DNA of 64,000 bases, taken from contig CAWBEY010000012.1 of assembly GCA_963788015.1 (NCBI GenBank), positions 1,922,001 through 1,986,000 of the forward strand, read 5' to 3'. This document shows, piece by piece, positions 9,661 through 17,473 of this stretch; the first letter of the stretch is position 1, and each line of letters starts with the position of its first letter. The position numbers were made by a program, and so were the translations under genes. The DNA is from JBBRHH01 sp963788015. Its GTDB lineage: Bacteria; Planctomycetota; Phycisphaerae; Tepidisphaerales; Tepidisphaeraceae. Under the pieces are notes generated by a model. It was given only the letters and a program-made list of their open reading frames with translations. It had not been told where the DNA came from and did not search any database.

Positions 9661-10571
9661 TCATAAACCCTTCCGAATTTTTCCCCGTTCTGTGACACCC
9701 ACCACCCCCACCAACCCCCGCGCAAACGCCGCCAATTCCCCCATCGTTTCCATAAGGTGAACATTCTTCGACGAACGCACGCCCAATGACTCCAATCCGC
9801 TGCCGCCTATTACAAGCTGCGCCGCAGTTTCTCCAGCCGACCCGCCACATCATGAATTCTTGTTCGCATTTTCGCTCCGTCCGCCGCCGCCTTCACCGAC
9901 AACCAGACAATCCTCGCCTTGTTCTCCTCCGCCGCCGATCCAAGCAATTCAAGCGGCGTATTGGGACCAAAGTTGATGTCGCGAAATCCCGCTTCCGCTA
10001 AAACAGCCCCGGCCATCATCGATGGCAGCAGATACGGGTCCCCTTCCGGTGCCCCGCCCAGCGCCACCGGAGCCTCTTTCAACGGCTCGCCGATCATCTG
10101 CTTTAATTCGCCAAGCGCGTGCAGGCAGATGTCCGTCGCTCGATGTTCCACCAATATCCCCCGCACGTTCTCACGCCACAGTTCCCCCAGCCGCTCCATC
10201 GCTCCTTGCATCGCTCCGTCGCAAATCGCGGCCACGCTCGAACCCTTCAAATACAGGCCCGTCACACATCCCCTGGCGGCCTTCGCATCCCCCGCTTCCA
10301 GCGCCGCATACAACTGCTCCGCCAAACTACCCGCGGCCCGCGCATTCCCTCCCTCAACCATCTGGAGATCAGAAAGCCCCAGCATTTCCGGCCGCACCAC
10401 CGTCACCCCCGACTCGCGCACAAACCGAATCGCCTCCGACACCGCAATCCGCCGGTGCCCACCGGCCGTCCGCGCGGTCCGAATGATCCCGCTGTTCGTC
10501 CAGCGCCGCATCGAGCTCTCACTCGCGCCAATCGCCTGCGCCAACTCTTTACTGGTAAGCAATTTCTCCAT
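9661..10571 (-). CDS. LitR/CarH-like MerR regulator with a B12-binding-type domain lacking the axial histidine
   Basis: About 303 residues after repairing one lost base near 9812; unrepaired it stops at 9810. The N-terminal MerR helix-turn-helix (residues 1-55, TAGGHRRI) is followed by the four-helix cobalamin-cap domain with the Wx9EH motif (W132, E142, H143). Then comes a Rossmann B12-binding domain. Its C-terminus LVIGGSGLES..LAAFARGL matches the CarH layout and proves the frame repair. CarH and LitR use ExHxxG, whose His binds cobalt; here the site reads GDPYLLP (D178, Y180), so the axial ligand is missing. In other bacteria these proteins are light-sensing repressors of carotenoid and stress genes. 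It is divergent from a fasciclin gene, with near-palindromic sequence between them. Light sensing is unlikely to work in the classical way. Confidence 0.85.
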
Positions 10572-10724
10572 ATTGGATGGTTTGGACGAATTCTACGCCC
10601 CACGAACATTTTTGTCCACAGCACCTATCCCACTTTAAATACTATATTTACCGAATAAAATAACGATTTCATTTCAGCCGAAATTTGACTCTCCCCGCGA
10701 CCATCCTACGGTTGTGGCTGAATT

Positions 10725-10740
10725 GGATGAATTTTCATCC
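10725..10740. promoter_or_regulatory. Candidate operator: 7+2+7 inverted repeat between the MerR regulator and the fasciclin gene
   Basis: GGATGAA-TT-TTCATCC is a perfect inverted repeat about 95 bp upstream of the fasciclin ATG. A related half site TTGGACGAATTCT lies near 10579, directly before the regulator gene. MerR-family dimers bind such palindromes, so it may be the binding site of the divergent regulator. This is inference from position and symmetry. Confidence 0.4.
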
Positions 10741-10834
10741 ACGCCTGCGAAACATCTTCCAACCTGCCCAAGCCGTGTGGCCCAGGCACGAAGGAAACAA
10801 TATCAAGGGCCACTGTAGGCCCAAAGGAATCCGT

Positions 10835-11374
10835 ATGAAGTCCAAGAACCACCTGATGATGGCCGCCTTGCTCGGCCTCGGCCTGGTCAGCGTCTCCTGC
10901 ATGAACGCCGCCGAAACTGCCTCCCCCGCGGCCACCCCTCCCGCAGTCGCAACCCCCGCCGCCGCGCCCAAGGACATCGTCGACACCGCCATCGCCGCCG
11001 GTCAGTTCAAGACCCTCGCCGCCGCCCTCACCGCCGCCGGCCTCGTCGATACCCTCAAAGGGCCCGGCCCGTTCACCGTCTTCGCCCCCACCGATGCCGC
11101 TTTCGCCAAGCTCCCCGAGGGCACCATCGCCATGCTCCTCAAGCCCGAAAACAAAGAGAAGCTCACCGCCATCCTCACCTACCATGTCGTACCCGGCAAG
11201 GCGATGGCCAAAGACGTCATGGGAATGTCCAAGGCCAAAACCGTCAACGGCAAAGACCTGCCCCTCAAGGTCGTGGACGGCAAAGTCATGGCCGGCGACG
11301 CAACGGTAACCGCCGCCGACATCCAGGCCTCCAACGGCGTGATCCACGTCATCGATACAGTCTTGATGCCCTGA
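10835..11374 (+). CDS. Fasciclin-domain secreted lipoprotein or exported protein
   Basis: 179 residues. ATG 10835 is chosen over the longer frame because AAAGGAAT sits just upstream and MKSKNHLMMAALLGLGLVSVSC is a signal peptide with a lipobox-like VSVSC. An Ala/Pro-rich linker precedes one FAS1 domain: DIVDTAIAAGQFKTLAAALTAAGL, GPFTVFAPTDAAFAKLP (the H1 box), LTAILTYHVVPGKAMA and SNGVIHVIDTVLMP (the H2 box). FAS1 proteins mediate adhesion or matrix contact. In many bacteria a fasciclin gene sits in LitR-controlled light/stress clusters with DUF2867 SDRs, as here. A strong terminator-like hairpin follows at 11397. Confidence 0.92.
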   Translation: MKSKNHLMMAALLGLGLVSVSCMNAAETASPAATPPAVATPAAAPKDIVDTAIAAGQFKTLAAALTAAGLVDTLKGPGPFTVFAPTDAAFAKLPEGTIAMLLKPENKEKLTAILTYHVVPGKAMAKDVMGMSKAKTVNGKDLPLKVVDGKVMAGDATVTAADIQASNGVIHVIDTVLMP

Positions 11375-11396
11375 GTTTCACGTCACTTTTGATCGC

Positions 11397-11429
11397 GGAA
11401 CCGGACGCCCTGACGCGGCGTCCGGTTCC
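11397..11429 (+). terminator. Strong 13-bp stem-loop after the fasciclin gene
   Basis: GGAACCGGACGCC and GGCGTCCGGTTCC pair perfectly around a 7-nt loop, 22 bp after the stop. There is no clear T-run after it, so it may act as an mRNA-stabilising hairpin or a rho-assisted terminator. Confidence 0.6.
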
Positions 11430-11463
11430 ATTGCCATAAACTCGACCTCGTTCTCAAAACCGC

Positions 11464-12948
11464 ATGACCCACGATAAAAGTCCAATCTTCATCACCGGCG
11501 CCAGCGGCTACGTCGGCGGCCGGCTGATTCCCCTGCTCCTGCAATCGGGTTATGCCGTCCGTTGCCTGCGCGCGAGCCACGAAAACTCCAAGAGCGGCCA
11601 TGGCGCTCCAACCCCAACGTCGACGTCGTCGCCGGCGACATGTCCGATGTGGACCAGCTCTCCGCCCAGCTCGCGGGATGCAGTGCCGCCTATTATCTCG
11701 TTCATTCCATGGAATCCTCCGGCGGCGGCTACGCCCAGGCGCGACCAGCAGCTCGCATCCAATTTCGCCCAGGCCGCCGCACGAGCCGGCCTGCCGCGCA
11801 TAATCTACCTCGGCGGCCTTGGCGAGATGGGCGCCGGCCTGAGTCAGCACCTTCGCTCCCGCCGGGAAGTCGAGGCCAGTCTCGCCTCGACCGGTGTTCC
11901 GCTCACCACACTCCGAGCCGCCATGATCATCGGCGCCGGCTCGGCATCTTTCGAGATTCTTCGCTATCTCGTCGAACGCCTGCCGATGATGCTCACACCC
12001 TCCTGGGTCAAAACCCTGTCGCAGCCGGTTGCGATTGACGACGTCTTGCATTGGCTCGTGCGCTGTCTGAGCGTTCCCGAAACCGCCGGCCAAACTCTCG
12101 AAATCGGCGGCCCCGACGTGCTTTCCTATCGCGACCTGATGCAGCTCATGGCCCAGGAACTGCATCTCCCAAAGCGAATCGTCGTCGCCCTTCCCTTCCT
12201 CACGCCAAAGCTAAGCTCTCTTTGGATCAGCCTCGTAACCCCCGTTTCATACAGGATTGCCGGCCCGCTCAGCGAAGGAATGCGCAACCGCGTCGTCGTC
12301 ACCAACCTTCAGGCCCAGCGTCTCATGCCCCACCACGCCATCGGCGTTCGAGAGGCAATTCGACAGGCGGTAAAACAAATCCAGGCCAACGATGTCGAAA
12401 CCCGCTGGTCAGCCGCCGGCCCCATTCCCGGCGACCCGCAGTGGTCAGGCGGAACGGTCTTCACCGACGAGCGATCCATCCTCATCAGCGCCGACAAAAG
12501 ATCCGTCTTCGCCGCCGTCTGCCGCATCGGCGGCGGAAACGGCTGGTACGCCGGCGATCTCCTCTGGCGACTGCGCGGCTGGATGGACACCCTCCTGGGA
12601 GGCCCAGGCCTCCGTCGCGGCCGGCGCAACGCCGAGCACGTCGAATTCGGCGAAGCCCTCGACTTCTGGCGCGTAGTCGGAATCGACCGCGACCATACCC
12701 TTTCCCTGCTCGCCGAGATGAAGCTGCCCGGCATCGCCATGCTGAATTTCAATCTAGAATCCACCGCCGATGGAAAGACCATTCTAAAAATGATCGCCCG
12801 CTTCCAACCCAGGGGCCTCCTCGGACTCGCCTACTGGTACACCGTCCTCCCGCTCCACAACCTCGTCTTCGGCGGAATGCTCAAAGGAATCCAAACCGCC
12901 GCCCAGGTCGATCATCGACAAGTGGCCCTCAGTCCGATGGCCCGTTGA
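11464..12948 (+). CDS. NAD(P)-binding SDR fused to DUF2867 (two compensating frame breaks)
   Basis: 494 residues. The Rossmann start IFITGASGYVGGRLIPLLLQSGYAV holds GxxGxxG. Between about 11569 and 11742 the frame is shifted: the alternate frame reads AREPRKLQERPW..VDVVAGDMSDVDQLSAQLAGCSAAYYLVHSM, which is clearly the true protein, then returns at RDQQLASNFAQAAARAGL. The extended SDR part ends near residue 300; residues 310-480 are DUF2867 (WSGGTVFTDERSILISAD, AGDLLWRLRGWMDTLLGG, LDFWRVVG, ARFQPRGLLGLAYWYTVLPLH). The fusion is typical of LitR-linked stress clusters, where a role in lipid or carotenoid metabolism has been suggested but not shown. Diverged copies of its last 65 codons occur at 13735 and 17105. 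Confidence 0.85.
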   Translation: MTHDKSPIFITGASGYVGGRLIPLLLQSGYAVRCLRASHENSKSGHGAPTPTSTSSPATCPMWTSSPPSSRDAVPPIISFIPWNPPAAATPRRDQQLASNFAQAAARAGLPRIIYLGGLGEMGAGLSQHLRSRREVEASLASTGVPLTTLRAAMIIGAGSASFEILRYLVERLPMMLTPSWVKTLSQPVAIDDVLHWLVRCLSVPETAGQTLEIGGPDVLSYRDLMQLMAQELHLPKRIVVALPFLTPKLSSLWISLVTPVSYRIAGPLSEGMRNRVVVTNLQAQRLMPHHAIGVREAIRQAVKQIQANDVETRWSAAGPIPGDPQWSGGTVFTDERSILISADKRSVFAAVCRIGGGNGWYAGDLLWRLRGWMDTLLGGPGLRRGRRNAEHVEFGEALDFWRVVGIDRDHTLSLLAEMKLPGIAMLNFNLESTADGKTILKMIARFQPRGLLGLAYWYTVLPLHNLVFGGMLKGIQTAAQVDHRQVALSPMAR

Positions 12949-13068
12949 TCCTTCCCCACCCGTCGCGAACCTCCACCCGCCGCCGCCATCCGCCCGAGCA
13001 CAGCATTCGGCCCAAGGCCAAGGTCTAAAAATTTGCTGTGGAGCGTGATGCTGCGGGTACCTTCACTG

Positions 13069-13623
13069 CTAATATTGAAGCCCCTCTGCAGGACGGTAGT
13101 ACAGCCCCCGCAGGCCTGCCATCTCCATCTTACGTTTCGTGTCGAGCCCAACGAGAATTAACGGTGCTTTATGATTTCCACTCCCAAAAAGAACGTCAGT
13201 ACGATAAATCCCATCTAATAGAGGCGTCGATACTTTCAGAAATGCGGGCGTTGCTCCAGCAACCGACTCGTAATTACCACAGTCGTTGCAAAGGTTCTCG
13301 AAACGAGTGCCACGCCGAACAGGATCAAACGGCACCATCTTTTCAACGACAACATGAAAATGCACTTCGTCAGAATCGAATCCCAAGAATCGTAACCCAC
13401 AATAGCCCTGTCCTTCACAAAACCGTTTAAAGGCGAGCGATCCAATCGATTGGAGGTCATATGTCGTGCAAATGTCGTATTTGTCTCCTGCGAGCCGGAA
13501 TCGTGGGTTATGTGCGAAAAAATCCAAACGATAGCCGCATCCCGTGCACTTCTTTAGTTGAGGGTCATCTTCAAACATCCTCGCCCGGCAATCCGGCTCA
13601 CTAATGCTATAAGCAACGATCAT
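13069..13623 (-). CDS. Hypothetical protein with two CxxC pairs, immunity-protein-like
   Basis: 184 residues starting MIVAYSISEPDCRARMFED. It has two zinc-ribbon-like pairs, CTGCG near residue 27 and CNDCG near residue 111. Aromatic and acidic patches lie between (DFFAHNPRFRLAGDKYDICTTYD, VHFHVVVEKMVPFDP). The size, acidic mix and double CxxCG recall orphan immunity-type proteins of bacteria such as the myxobacterial double-CXXCG group, but I cannot assign it firmly. Its codon use is less GC-biased than its neighbours, and the gene lies directly before a DUF2867 fragment repeat. Both facts suggest recent transfer. Confidence 0.6.
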   Translation of the reverse strand: MIVAYSISEPDCRARMFEDDPQLKKCTGCGYRLDFFAHNPRFRLAGDKYDICTTYDLQSIGSLAFKRFCEGQGYCGLRFLGFDSDEVHFHVVVEKMVPFDPVRRGTRFENLCNDCGNYESVAGATPAFLKVSTPLLDGIYRTDVLFGSGNHKAPLILVGLDTKRKMEMAGLRGLYYRPAEGLQY

Positions 13624-13641
13624 TGTTACACCTTCAAATGG

Positions 13642-13937
13642 GGGCCTAAAGGGGCCGCAAGCTAATATCGCTTGCCCTTCCTGCTAACCACAGAAAGTCC
13701 TCAAGTTATTATCGCTTCCTGATTGGAGTTTTGCGAGTTTCAATCTCGAATCCACCGGCGGTGGAAAAACACCTCACAATGATCGCCCGCTTCCGGCCCC
13801 GCGGCCTTCTCGGCCTCGCCTACTGGTACGCCGTCCTCCCGCTCCACAACCTCGTCTTCGGCGGAATGCTCAAAGGCATCCGCGACACCGCCCAGGCCGA
13901 TCACCGACAACTGGCACTCATCCCGATCGCCCCTTGA
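13642..13937 (+). repeat. Dispersed repeat copy A: leader plus C-terminal fragment of a DUF2867 gene
   Basis: About 90 bp of leader (GGCCTAAAGGGG, GCTAATATCGCTTGCCC, CCTGCTAACCACAGAAAGTC, CGCTTCCTGATTGGAG) is followed by a fragment encoding ARFRPRGLLGLAYWYAVLPL and ending at a stop near 13937. It is a diverged copy of the last 65 codons of an SDR-DUF2867 gene such as the one at 11464. It has no start of its own and is not a gene. Copies B (17023) and C (19241) share the leader. Confidence 0.8.
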
Positions 13938-14085
13938 TCCTCCCCCTTCTTGCCGATGCCGCCACGGCCTTGAACCCCAACGGTGCATCGATCTCATCGC
14001 CAAGACCGATAGAAGAATCGATAAAGCTACTTTCAAATCTATTAAAAACTTGGCGGCCATCGCCAAACGCGATAGCTTCGTTCAC

Positions 14086-14899
14086 GTGCAATCCGAACCT
14101 CCCCCTCAACCCCTCCCCTCACTCCGCCGACCTCGGCCGTGATCTCCTTACCATCAATCGCTTCCACGCGTCTCCACCCTACTCATCCCCTTCGTCTGCG
14201 TCGCCGCCTACATCACCTTCGCCTCCTTTCGCCTCTGGCCACTCGCGATCGCAACGCTGATGTACCTCAGCTTCGCGACCTCGGCTCCATCTCCCACGAC
14301 CTGGTCCACCGAACCCTTGGCCTCCCCCGGCGGTGGAACGAGCTATTCCTGACCTGATCGAACTACTGGCTTTCCGCTCAGGCCACGCCTATCGCCTCGT
14401 CCACCTGCACCACCATGCCCGCTTTCCCACACGAAGACGACATCGAAGGCGCGGCTGCGAAGATGTCTTTCTTTCGCACACTGCTCGAAGGAATAATTTT
14501 TCAGCCCCGCATCATGCTTTGGGCAGCAACGCGTACCGCATCGCATCCCGGCCGTCATCGTTCGAAATCATCACGGCATTCCCTATTATTGATCGTCTGC
14601 TTCGCATTAATTCCCCGCACGCCCATTTTCGCCGTCTACGCCGTATTAATGATCATGGGCAGTTGGGTCATTCCTCTGGTCACGTCCTATCTCCCCCACA
14701 ACCCGGCCGGCCGGACCGTCCTGTCGCAAACACGGCTGTTCCGCGGCAAAATCGCCTCGGTCATCGCCATGGAGCATCTGTACCACCTCGAACACCACCT
14801 CTATCCGCGGTGCCGCATCACAACTGGCCAAAGCTGGCGCGACGCCTCGACCCATTCTTCGCCGCATCGGGCGTCACGCCGGTTGTCCTGGGATTTTGA
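14086..14899 (+). pseudogene. Carotenoid-type fatty acid desaturase/hydroxylase remnant (about five frame breaks)
   Basis: Piecing the three frames together gives a membrane di-iron desaturase. It reads STLLIPFVCVAAYITFASFR, then the first His box SHDLVHRTLGLPRRW (14296-14340). The second box is LVHLHHHARFPHEDD, near 14400, and the third is MEHLYHLEHHLYP, followed by PHHNWPKLARRLDPFF and a stop at 14897-14899. The boxes HDxxH, HxxHH and HLEHH are those of the FA_desaturase superfamily that includes beta-carotene ketolases and hydroxylases. Breaks lie near 14180, 14280, 14345, 14420 and 14805. The start is uncertain; GTG 14086 is one choice. Membership in a carotenoid/light cluster with the LitR-like regulator is plausible. 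Five breaks in 0.8 kb could be decay rather than read errors. Confidence 0.65.
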
Positions 14900-14902
14900 T
14901 CG

Positions 14903-15404
14903 ATGAGCGATACTACCTACGAAACCGCAGGCCTCCTCTCACCCCTCGCCGCCAACGGCCGACCCTGGCTCACGCTCGGAACCATCGGCCTCCTCTGCTC
15001 AGGCGGATTCGCCATCTTCCTGGCTGCAACCGGCCAGTTCCTGCCCCACGACACCATTTCCTGGGAATGACCGCCAAAGAACTGTGCGCCACAATGCCTG
15101 TCGCATCGTTCACTTCATGATCCACGACCGCGTCGCCTTCGGCGGCACGTTGATCGCCCTCTCCATCCTCTATCTCTGGCTCATCCACTTCCCGCTCCGC
15201 GCCCACCTGCCATGGGCCTGGTGGACACTGCTGTTTTCCAACATCGCCGGCTTTCTCAGCTTTCTAAGCTATTTGGGCTTCGGCTACCTCGACACCTGGC
15301 ACGGCGTCGCCACCCTCTTGCTGCTCCCTTGTTTCGCAATCGGTCTGGCACTCACCTATCGCACATTAAAACGCCCGCGCACTCGCGGCAGCAGTCAGAC
15401 CTGA
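14903..15404 (+). CDS. Four-helix membrane protein, first of two tandem paralogues (two frame breaks)
   Basis: Starts MSDTTYETAGLLSPLAANGRPWLTLG, 3 bp after the desaturase stop. The frame reaches FLPHDTI, shifts near 15060 to FLGMTAKELCA and again near 15095 to NACRIVHFMIHDRVAFGGTLIA, then runs to 15404 with LPWAWWTLLFSNIAGFLSFLSYLGFGYLDTWHG. The block F(L/V)PxD....MT...L......I.HDR.aFGG recurs in the next gene, so the two are tandem copies. Each holds about four membrane helices. Function unknown. The HDR and DTWHG motifs could be metal or haem ligands, which is conjecture. Confidence 0.65.
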
Positions 15405-15430
15405 CCACCAACCATCAAACAATCGGACGC

Positions 15431-15871
15431 ATGATATGGGGCCGCCGGCTGCTCATCGCAACAGCCGGCGCAATGGTGGCGGCCGGTCTGACGATCACGA
15501 TCGTTGGCATGACCACCATTTTCGTCCCGCAGGACCTCGCGTACATGAATACCACCAGATCCCAGTTGCAAACCTTCAACACACGGCTCATCCCTCTCAT
15601 CGCACACGATCGCGCCGGCTTCGGCGGCGGCGTCCTCAACGTCGGTTTCCTAATCCTCGCCATCGCCTGGTGCGGCAGCCCAACCCGCCATCAATGGCAG
15701 GCCTTGTCGCTGGCAGGCACAGTCGGATTCGGCGCCGCCATCGGCGTCCATCCCCTGGTCGGCTACAACAACCCCGTCCACCTCGCCCCAGCCTGCACCG
15801 GCGGCCTCGCCTACCTTCTCGCAATCCTCCTCACCCGCCCCCAAAGAGCGCACCCCGAGCCCCACGAATGA
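15431..15871 (+). CDS. Four-helix membrane protein, second tandem paralogue
   Basis: 146 residues from ATG 15431, 26 bp after the previous stop. It begins MIWGRRLLIATAGAMVAAGL and continues FVPQDLAYMNTTRSQLQTF, LIPLIAHDRAGFGGGVLNVGF and a C-terminal pair of helices with VGFGAAIGVHPLVGYNNPVHLAP. The FVPxD...(M/N)T...L and (I/L)xHDR.GFGG blocks match the preceding gene. It may originally have been one double-length protein. The frame is intact. Family function is unknown to me; context is the decayed desaturase region. Confidence 0.65.
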   Translation: MIWGRRLLIATAGAMVAAGLTITIVGMTTIFVPQDLAYMNTTRSQLQTFNTRLIPLIAHDRAGFGGGVLNVGFLILAIAWCGSPTRHQWQALSLAGTVGFGAAIGVHPLVGYNNPVHLAPACTGGLAYLLAILLTRPQRAHPEPHE

Positions 15872-15923
15872 AGAGCTCGTCATCGCCCGCACTACCCAAA
15901 GCAGTTCGCCGCAGCGATCACCA

Positions 15924-16480
15924 TCACTCCCGGCCCCGAACACTCTCCCACGCTACCCTCCGCAGCAGCTCACCCACCCCCGCCCCAAACCGCTCCACCC
16001 CCGCGAAATCCCCCGCCAAATCACCCGCCAAATCCCCCGCTTCCACCCCCTCAACCCGCCTCCCAAACAACACGGTAAAAAACACACGCCGCCAGAAACG
16101 TCCCCGCAAAGTTCGGATGGCTCCCATCCTTATCATGCAGCACCAGATCCGGCCGTTCCTCCAGCAACCGCCCCCACGCCACCCCCACCGGCGCCACCAT
16201 CGCCCCAATCCCCTTCCCGATGCCGTCATACACTCCGCTCAACTCCCGCTGCCGCTCCCACTGATGTGGCCGCGCCCAGGTCATGTAAAGCACCGTCTTG
16301 GCCCCCCGGTCGCGAATGGCCTCATCAAACAACGTCACATACGCCCGCATCCGCGCTGGATTCTTCAACGGCAACGTGCTCTGTTCCTGCAACACCACAT
16401 AATCCCACTTCGAGCCTCCAATCGCGGCCAGCGCCTCCCCGCGCTCCCAATGCGTCTTGAGGCCCGCCCATTGGCAATTA
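15924..16480 (-). pseudogene. SGNH/DUF4886-like hydrolase, N-terminus removed by a repeat, one frame break
   Basis: The minus strand reads GNCQWAGLKTHWERGEALAAI..KWDYVVLQEQSTLPLKNPARM, then DRGAKTVLYMTWARPH, GAMVAPVGVAWGRLLEERPDLVLHDKDGSHPNFAGTFLAACVF. DGSHPN is the SGNH block V with the catalytic Asp-His, and WDYVVLQEQS is the usual central block. Before GNCQW the frame enters the hairpin repeat at 16503, so the nucleophile block (GNS/GDS) is absent. A break near 16070 gives the tail GRRVEGVEAGDLAG. With block I gone the enzyme cannot work unless the missing part lies elsewhere. The repeat seems to have cut or replaced the 5' end. Confidence 0.7.
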
Positions 16481-16502
16481 CCCGCGTCGGGAGTCTTTTT
16501 CC

Positions 16503-16604
16503 CGCGTCAGGAAGCGAAAGGAAATGCGCAGCATTGTCGCGTACCCGCGACCGCAGCGCAGCGAAGTCCTGTAGCACTCCGGCCTCGCGCAGCGAGGCGA
16601 CGCC
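16503..16604. repeat. Hairpin repeat R1
   Basis: One copy of a 100-bp element starting GCGTCAGGAAGCG and ending GGCGACGCC. Stems: AATGC-GCA-GCATT, TCGCG-TACC-CGCGA and GCCTCGC-GCA-GCGAGGC, all perfect. The copies in the 44-kb array have different but still pairing arms. Confidence 0.85.
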
Positions 16605-16710
16605 CAAACCTGTCCAAAAACGCTCGCGCGAGGCGCAGTGGATTTCGGGAAAGCCTAAAGGGTCGGGAGTCTTTTTCGAATAATCATCACGCTGATACCC
16701 CCACCAACCC

Positions 16711-16812
16711 CGCGTCAGGAAGCGCAAGGAAATGCGAGCATTGTCGCGTACCCGCGACCGCAGCGCAGCGAAGTCCTGAAGCACTCCGGCCTCGCGCAGC
16801 GAGGCGACGCCC
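16711..16812. repeat. Hairpin repeat R2
   Basis: Second copy, 208 bp after R1 and in the same orientation. Its last stem (CTCGC-GCA-GCGAG) matches R1; the first stem is damaged (AATGCGAGCATT). Both R1 and R2 are followed by similar text (AAAACGC, GCGCGAGGCG, GATTTCG), so the two form a diverged tandem pair. Confidence 0.8.
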
Positions 16813-17022
16813 AGACCCTATCCGAAAACGCCTGGCGCGAGGCGAAGTCGATTTCGACCGCGGCCAAGTCCAGACAACGAGTCCAATCAATCAGAAGATA
16901 TTGCGAGAAGGAACACCGCAGCCCACGGTCGATAGGCACAAGCCCGCCCAAAGCTGTCAGACCGAGCGTTTTCCGGGGGGGCCCAAAGCGGGGCGGGGCG
17001 CCAAAGGGGAAGGGGCCCAACG

Positions 17023-17312
17023 GGGTCAAAAGCTAATACCGCTTGCCCTTCCTGCCAACCACAGAAAGTCATCGAGTTATTCTCGCTTCCTGATTGGGAG
17101 TTTTGCGAGTTTCAGTCTCGAATCCACCGGCGGTGGAAAAACCATCCTCACCATGATCGCCCGCTTTCGACCCAGGGGCCTTTCTCGGACTCGCCAACTC
17201 GTACCCTCCTCCCGCTGCACAACCTCGTCTTCGGAGGAGTGCTCAAAGGCATCCAAAAAGCGCCGCCCAGGCCGATCACCGACAACTGGCACTCACTCCG
17301 ATGGCCTATTAA
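17023..17312 (+). repeat. Dispersed repeat copy B: leader plus decayed DUF2867 fragment
   Basis: Leader as in copy A (AGCTAATACCGCTTGCCC, ACCACAGAAAGTCATCGAG), then sequence coding FASFSLESTGGGKTILTMI and ARFRPRGL before frame breaks, ending near ATGGCCTATTAATCC. It is closer to copy A than to the intact gene at 11464, so both fragments stem from another paralogue or from each other. Confidence 0.8.
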
Positions 17313-17473
17313 TCCTCCCCATGTTCGCCCGCGCATCTTCCGCGCAGTTTCCCATGCAGCGACAAAATCGCGTGGGAAATGACGACGATCATCAATGTCC
17401 TGCGCGAGTGGCGGCAGGTGCTATTTCTCATTGACTCGATCCGCGTCAAGGAGTAAAAGGACGGCCCATCACC

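Noticed and set aside
16457..17434. A 325-residue frame through R1, R2 and repeat copy B
   Set aside because: It is made of repeat text and a degraded DUF2867 fragment; no start signal and no coherent domain.
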